Positions 5,683 through 8,449 of a DNA stretch of 8,449 nucleotides are shown here, piece after piece. The position numbers were made by a program, and so were the translations under genes. Source of the stretch: Phyllobacteriaceae bacterium. Its GTDB lineage: Bacteria > Pseudomonadota > Alphaproteobacteria > Rhizobiales > Devosiaceae. The notes beneath the pieces were generated by a model. The model was not told the origin of the DNA. It did no database searches and worked only from the letters and a program-made list of their open reading frames with translations. Positions within the stretch are counted from its first letter, which is position 1; each line of letters opens with the position of its first letter. The stretch lies in assembly GCA_012799265.1 (NCBI GenBank), contig JAAZLP010000309.1:1-8449 (forward strand), read 5' to 3'.

Positions 5683-6678
5683 ATGTTCGGACGGGAAAAG
5701 CACATCATGGTGCCGGACGCTTCAGTGGAGGCGCTGTTTGACGCGCGCCGCAATGCGCCAAAGCCTGATTATGCAACGCTGAGCGTTGAGATGGCGCGCA
5801 CCACTTTTGCAGCGGCGCAGGCTGCAACCGTGCTCGAGAAGCCCGAGATGGCGGAAATCATCGAGGTTGAAGACAGCTGGAATGGCGAGCCGCTGCGTCT
5901 GCGGGTCTATCGCCCGAGCCTCAACGCCGAGCTGCAGGCCGCGCTAATCTATTTCCATGGCGGCGGGTGGGTGCTGGGATCGCTCGAGTCGCATGATCAC
6001 ATCTGCCGGACGCTGGCGGCCACGGCTGACGTCGTGGTGATCGCGGTCGATTATCCGCTCGCCCCGGAGAGCCGATATCCCTGCGCGGTGCTCTATGGGC
6101 TCAACGCCATCAACTGGGTTTTCGCCAATGTCGATGCTCTTGGCCTGGACCGGCAGCGCATTGCCGTAGGAGGCGATAGTGCCGGGGGCAACCTTGCGGC
6201 CGTGATGGCGCTCCATGCGCGCAATGGCGATCTGCCCAGGCTGGCCGCGCAGGTTCTGCTCTATCCCGTGCTTGATCTCACCATGTCAGGGGCGTCGTAT
6301 GACGATCCGCATCCTGATCTCAGCATTACCGGCGCGGCGATGGACTGGTATATCGGCCATTATCTGCCTGATCGGAGGCTGGCCGAGAACTGGCAGGCCT
6401 CGCCCTATTTCGTGGAAAGCGTGGTGGGTTTGTGCCCCAGTTTCATCCTCACGGCCGGATGCGATGTGGTGGCGTGGGACGGCATGGCCTATGCTGATCG
6501 CCTGGGTGAAGCTGGGGTCCCGGTGGTGGAAAAGCGCTATCCGGGGCAGATCCATGCCTTCCTCGCGCTGCCTCATCTGCTGCCCGAAGCCGATCACGCA
6601 TTTTGTGATGTCGCTAACTATTTGAAAGCGCAGCTTTCCATCGGCGCGGTCGAAAATGTCGCGGCGGAAACGCTCTGA
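5683..6678 (+). CDS. Alpha/beta hydrolase, hormone-sensitive-lipase (HSL) family esterase
   Basis: The protein has 331 residues. The oxyanion-hole motif HGGGW is at 92-96 (after IYF), the nucleophile elbow GDSAGGN is at 164-170 with Ser166, Asp261 in LTAGCDVVAWDG is the likely acid, and His291 in PGQIHAF completes the triad. This is the HSL (bacterial family IV) signature, and no signal peptide is visible, so it is probably a cytoplasmic carboxylester hydrolase. It stands directly before a Baeyer-Villiger monooxygenase gene, which suggests it hydrolyses the ester or lactone that enzyme makes, as the esterase does in 4-hydroxyacetophenone degradation. It is divergent from the ring-cleavage operon and shares palindrome site 2 with it. 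The gap of 166 bases to the next gene contains its own palindrome, so the two may be transcribed separately as well as together. It is unlikely to be the C-C hydrolase of a meta pathway, which belongs to a different alpha/beta subfamily. Confidence 0.9.
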   Translation: MFGREKHIMVPDASVEALFDARRNAPKPDYATLSVEMARTTFAAAQAATVLEKPEMAEIIEVEDSWNGEPLRLRVYRPSLNAELQAALIYFHGGGWVLGSLESHDHICRTLAATADVVVIAVDYPLAPESRYPCAVLYGLNAINWVFANVDALGLDRQRIAVGGDSAGGNLAAVMALHARNGDLPRLAAQVLLYPVLDLTMSGASYDDPHPDLSITGAAMDWYIGHYLPDRRLAENWQASPYFVESVVGLCPSFILTAGCDVVAWDGMAYADRLGEAGVPVVEKRYPGQIHAFLALPHLLPEADHAFCDVANYLKAQLSIGAVENVAAETL

Positions 6679-6709
6679 AAATCGGCAAATTGGGCCAGCT
6701 GAAACGCGT

Positions 6710-6724
6710 GTCCGCAGTGCGGAC
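6710..6724. promoter_or_regulatory. Putative IclR/MhpR-type operator, site 3 (Baeyer-Villiger promoter)
   Basis: GTCCGC-AGT-GCGGAC is a perfect 15-bp palindrome in the gap between the hydrolase and Baeyer-Villiger genes. It lies 120 bases before the latter's start codon, further than in the other two promoters. Read on the complementary strand, it and site 2 are both followed by GCGTTTC within two bases, a second shared element next to the core. No clear promoter boxes are seen between it and the gene. Confidence 0.65.
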
Positions 6725-6830
6725 GGATTTGCCGGGCGGCTGGCGGAACCGGTCCTGGTTGTGGCCGGTTGGCGCGCACTTCAAGGAGGAGGGGGGCAGG
6801 TACCCCCACCCATATCGACCATAGCATGAC

Positions 6831-6835
6831 GGAGG
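6831..6835 (+). promoter_or_regulatory. Ribosome binding site of the Baeyer-Villiger monooxygenase gene
   Basis: GGAGG lies 9 bases before the ATG at 6845 and favours that start over the in-frame ATG at 6854, for which the spacing would be 18 bases. A second purine-rich stretch, AGGAGGAGGGGGG, at 6784-6796 is too far from either start to be used. Confidence 0.7.
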
Positions 6836-6844
6836 TAGCCAGGC

Positions 6845-8449
6845 ATGACCACCATGTCCACTGAGGAATATCGCGCTGGTTTGCGCAGTGCGCTCGGACA
6901 GGCTGAACCGCCGATCCTGCTCATGTGCTATGTGCAGATGACGGGTGATACGGAATATGTCGAGACGTTCCGGCCCTATATCAAAAGGGTCCGTGCCTAC
7001 GCCGACAACATTCCGCAGGACATGATCGATGACCTGCATGCCCGCATGGAGCGCCTGCTCTGCGACACCCCCGATCTCAAGACCGTTGACCTAGCCCCTG
7101 CCGATCTCAAGCGCATGATCGACATCTGCGTTGGCGAAGAAGTGCCGGAGGCCTATGTGCCGCTGCTGCTCGCCGACCTCGGCCTCGATACCAAGGACAT
7201 TGCGCGCCTGACCAAGGACGTGGACGTGTCCGACCGCTTCCCGAAGAATTTCCGCATGACCATCGTTGGCGCGGGCTTTGGCGGCATCTGCGCCGGCATC
7301 TATTGCAAGCGCGCCGGCATCGACTTCGAAATCCTCGAAAAGAACGAAGGCCCGGGCGGCACCTGGTACGAAAACACCTATCCGAACTGTGGTGTGGACG
7401 CGCCGAACCACCTCTATTCCTATTCGTTCCACCTCAAGCACGACTGGAGCCGATACTTTGTGCGCCAGCCGGAAATCCAAGCTTATATCGCCGAGACGTC
7501 TAAGGCGTTCGGGCTGGAAGAGCACATCCGTTACGGCCAGCGCGCAACAGCTGCCCGGTATGACGAAGAAGCCAAACACTGGGTCGTGGAAGTCGCCGAC
7601 AAGTCGGGCGAAACGCGCCAGATCATCAGCGACGGCGTGATCCTCTCCTGCGGTCAGCTCAATTCCCCGAGCATCCCGAACATTCCGGGACTCGACACCT
7701 TCAAGGGCCAGTATTGCCACACCGCCGAGTGGGATCACTCGATGGACATCAAGGGCAAACGGGTGGCGCTGATCGGCGTTGGCGCGAGCGCCGTGCAGGT
7801 TGGCCCGGGCATTGCCGGCGATGTGGGCGAGCTCTTCGTCTATCAGCGTTCGGCCCAGTGGGTGAACCAGCGCGCCAATTACACGCGCGAAATCACCGAG
7901 GGGAAGATCTGGGCGCTGGGGAACATCCCCAACTATGCCCGCTGGTATCGCTTCCAGCTGCTCTGGGCCTTCAGCGACGGTCTCTTCCCGGCGCTGCAGA
8001 AGGATCCGAACTGGGACGGCAAGGGTCTCTCGATCAACCCGATCAACCACGAGCTGCGCGAGCAGATCCTGGGCTATATCGCCTCGCAGCTGGAAGGTCG
8101 TCCCGACCTCCTGGCCAAGTGCACCCCGGATTACCCGCCCTATAGCCGTCGTCCGCTGTTCGACAATGGCTGGTTCGACATGCTCAAGATGGAGCATGTG
8201 CATCTGTGCTCGACCGGTGTGACGCGCATCGAAGGCAACACCATCTATGGTGAAGACGGCAGCGCCAATGAAGTGGATGTCATCGTCTTCGCGACCGGCT
8301 TCCACGCCGCCAAGATGCTGCCCTTCATCGATGTCTACGGCAAGAACGGCCACACCATCCGCCGCGACTGGGGCGATGATGATCCGAAGGCCTATCTCGG
8401 CATCACCGTGCCGAACTACCCGAACATGTTCCTGGTCTATGGCCCGAAC
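6845..8449 (+). CDS. Type I Baeyer-Villiger monooxygenase, 4-hydroxyacetophenone-monooxygenase-like (3' end beyond window)
   Basis: The visible part is 535 residues, still open at the right edge and ending in YGPN. The FAD Rossmann motif IVGAGFGGICAG is at 140-151, GGTWYENTYP at 171-180, the Baeyer-Villiger fingerprint FxGxxxHxxxW[D] at 286-297 (FKGQYCHTAEWD, all fixed positions present), the NADP Rossmann motif LIGVGASA at 309-316, and the ATGFH motif at 483-487. Arg436 in SRRPLFDNGW aligns by eye with the catalytic arginine of 4-hydroxyacetophenone monooxygenase. An extension of about 135 residues precedes the FAD motif, including PPILLMCYVQMTGD (22-35), and resembles the extension of that enzyme (about 640 residues), so roughly 100 residues are missing. 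Expected reaction: NADPH- and O2-dependent insertion of oxygen next to a ketone, giving an ester or lactone for the neighbouring esterase. Aryl ketones are a reasonable guess; cyclic or aliphatic ketones are possible. Confidence 0.93.
   Translation, partial: MTTMSTEEYRAGLRSALGQAEPPILLMCYVQMTGDTEYVETFRPYIKRVRAYADNIPQDMIDDLHARMERLLCDTPDLKTVDLAPADLKRMIDICVGEEVPEAYVPLLLADLGLDTKDIARLTKDVDVSDRFPKNFRMTIVGAGFGGICAGIYCKRAGIDFEILEKNEGPGGTWYENTYPNCGVDAPNHLYSYSFHLKHDWSRYFVRQPEIQAYIAETSKAFGLEEHIRYGQRATAARYDEEAKHWVVEVADKSGETRQIISDGVILSCGQLNSPSIPNIPGLDTFKGQYCHTAEWDHSMDIKGKRVALIGVGASAVQVGPGIAGDVGELFVYQRSAQWVNQRANYTREITEGKIWALGNIPNYARWYRFQLLWAFSDGLFPALQKDPNWDGKGLSINPINHELREQILGYIASQLEGRPDLLAKCTPDYPPYSRRPLFDNGWFDMLKMEHVHLCSTGVTRIEGNTIYGEDGSANEVDVIVFATGFHAAKMLPFIDVYGKNGHTIRRDWGDDDPKAYLGITVPNYPNMFLVYGPN

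Noticed and set aside
6747..6770. AACCGG/CCGGTT inverted repeat as a terminator of the hydrolase gene
   Set aside because: The arms are only 6 bp with a 12-base loop and no T-run follows; chance is likely in GC-rich DNA.
6791..6807. GGGGGG/CCCCC possible hairpin in the Baeyer-Villiger leader
   Set aside because: It is a low-complexity G and C run with a 5-bp stem; there is not enough to call a regulatory RNA.
6825..6863. 12-codon open frame overlapping the Baeyer-Villiger start
   Set aside because: It is too short, the nearest purine-rich site is too far upstream (6784-6796), and the overlap looks incidental rather than a leader peptide.
7091..8353. 420-codon open frame on the minus strand
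   Set aside because: It lies wholly antisense to the Baeyer-Villiger gene, whose motifs are intact in frame; long antisense frames are common in GC-rich coding DNA, and its protein shows no known domain.

Overview
The window looks like an accessory aromatic or cyclic-ketone catabolism locus from a GC-rich Gram-negative bacterium. Alphaproteobacteria (sphingomonad or Rhizobiales-like) is my best guess from codon use, the gene families and the style of intergenic repeats. No rRNA or marker gene is present, so taxonomy is only an inference.

Layout. Bases 1-153 hold the 5' end of an unrecognised minus-strand gene that leaves the left edge. Bases 154-825 hold no convincing gene. They are visibly less GC-rich than the rest and contain a perfect 10-bp hairpin (229-253) and a cluster of TTCCCTG/CAGGGAA repeats (409-566). 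The CMD promoter follows. At 826-1362 (+) is a carboxymuconolactone-decarboxylase-family protein. It converges, with overlapping stop codons, on a four-gene minus-strand operon read from 5518 down to 1359: type I extradiol dioxygenase, MhpA-like FAD hydroxylase, fumarylacetoacetate-hydrolase-family enzyme, then an IclR/MhpR-type regulator as the last gene. Divergent from that operon is an HSL-family alpha/beta hydrolase (5683-6678, +). It is followed by a type I Baeyer-Villiger monooxygenase with an N-terminal extension like that of 4-hydroxyacetophenone monooxygenase (6845 to the right edge, +, incomplete).

The chemistry fits one route. The Baeyer-Villiger enzyme would turn an aryl or cyclic ketone into an ester or lactone, the hydrolase would open it, the FAD hydroxylase would make an ortho-diphenol, the extradiol dioxygenase would cleave the ring, and the FAH-family enzyme would process the cleavage product. 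The substrate cannot be read from the sequence.

The strongest signal beyond the genes is a 15-bp palindrome, GTCCGC-N3-GYGGAC. It occurs three times, each in a promoter region: before the CMD gene, in the divergent region, and before the Baeyer-Villiger gene. It has the 6-3-6 shape expected of an IclR-family operator and ties the separate transcription units into one likely regulon under the local MhpR-like protein.
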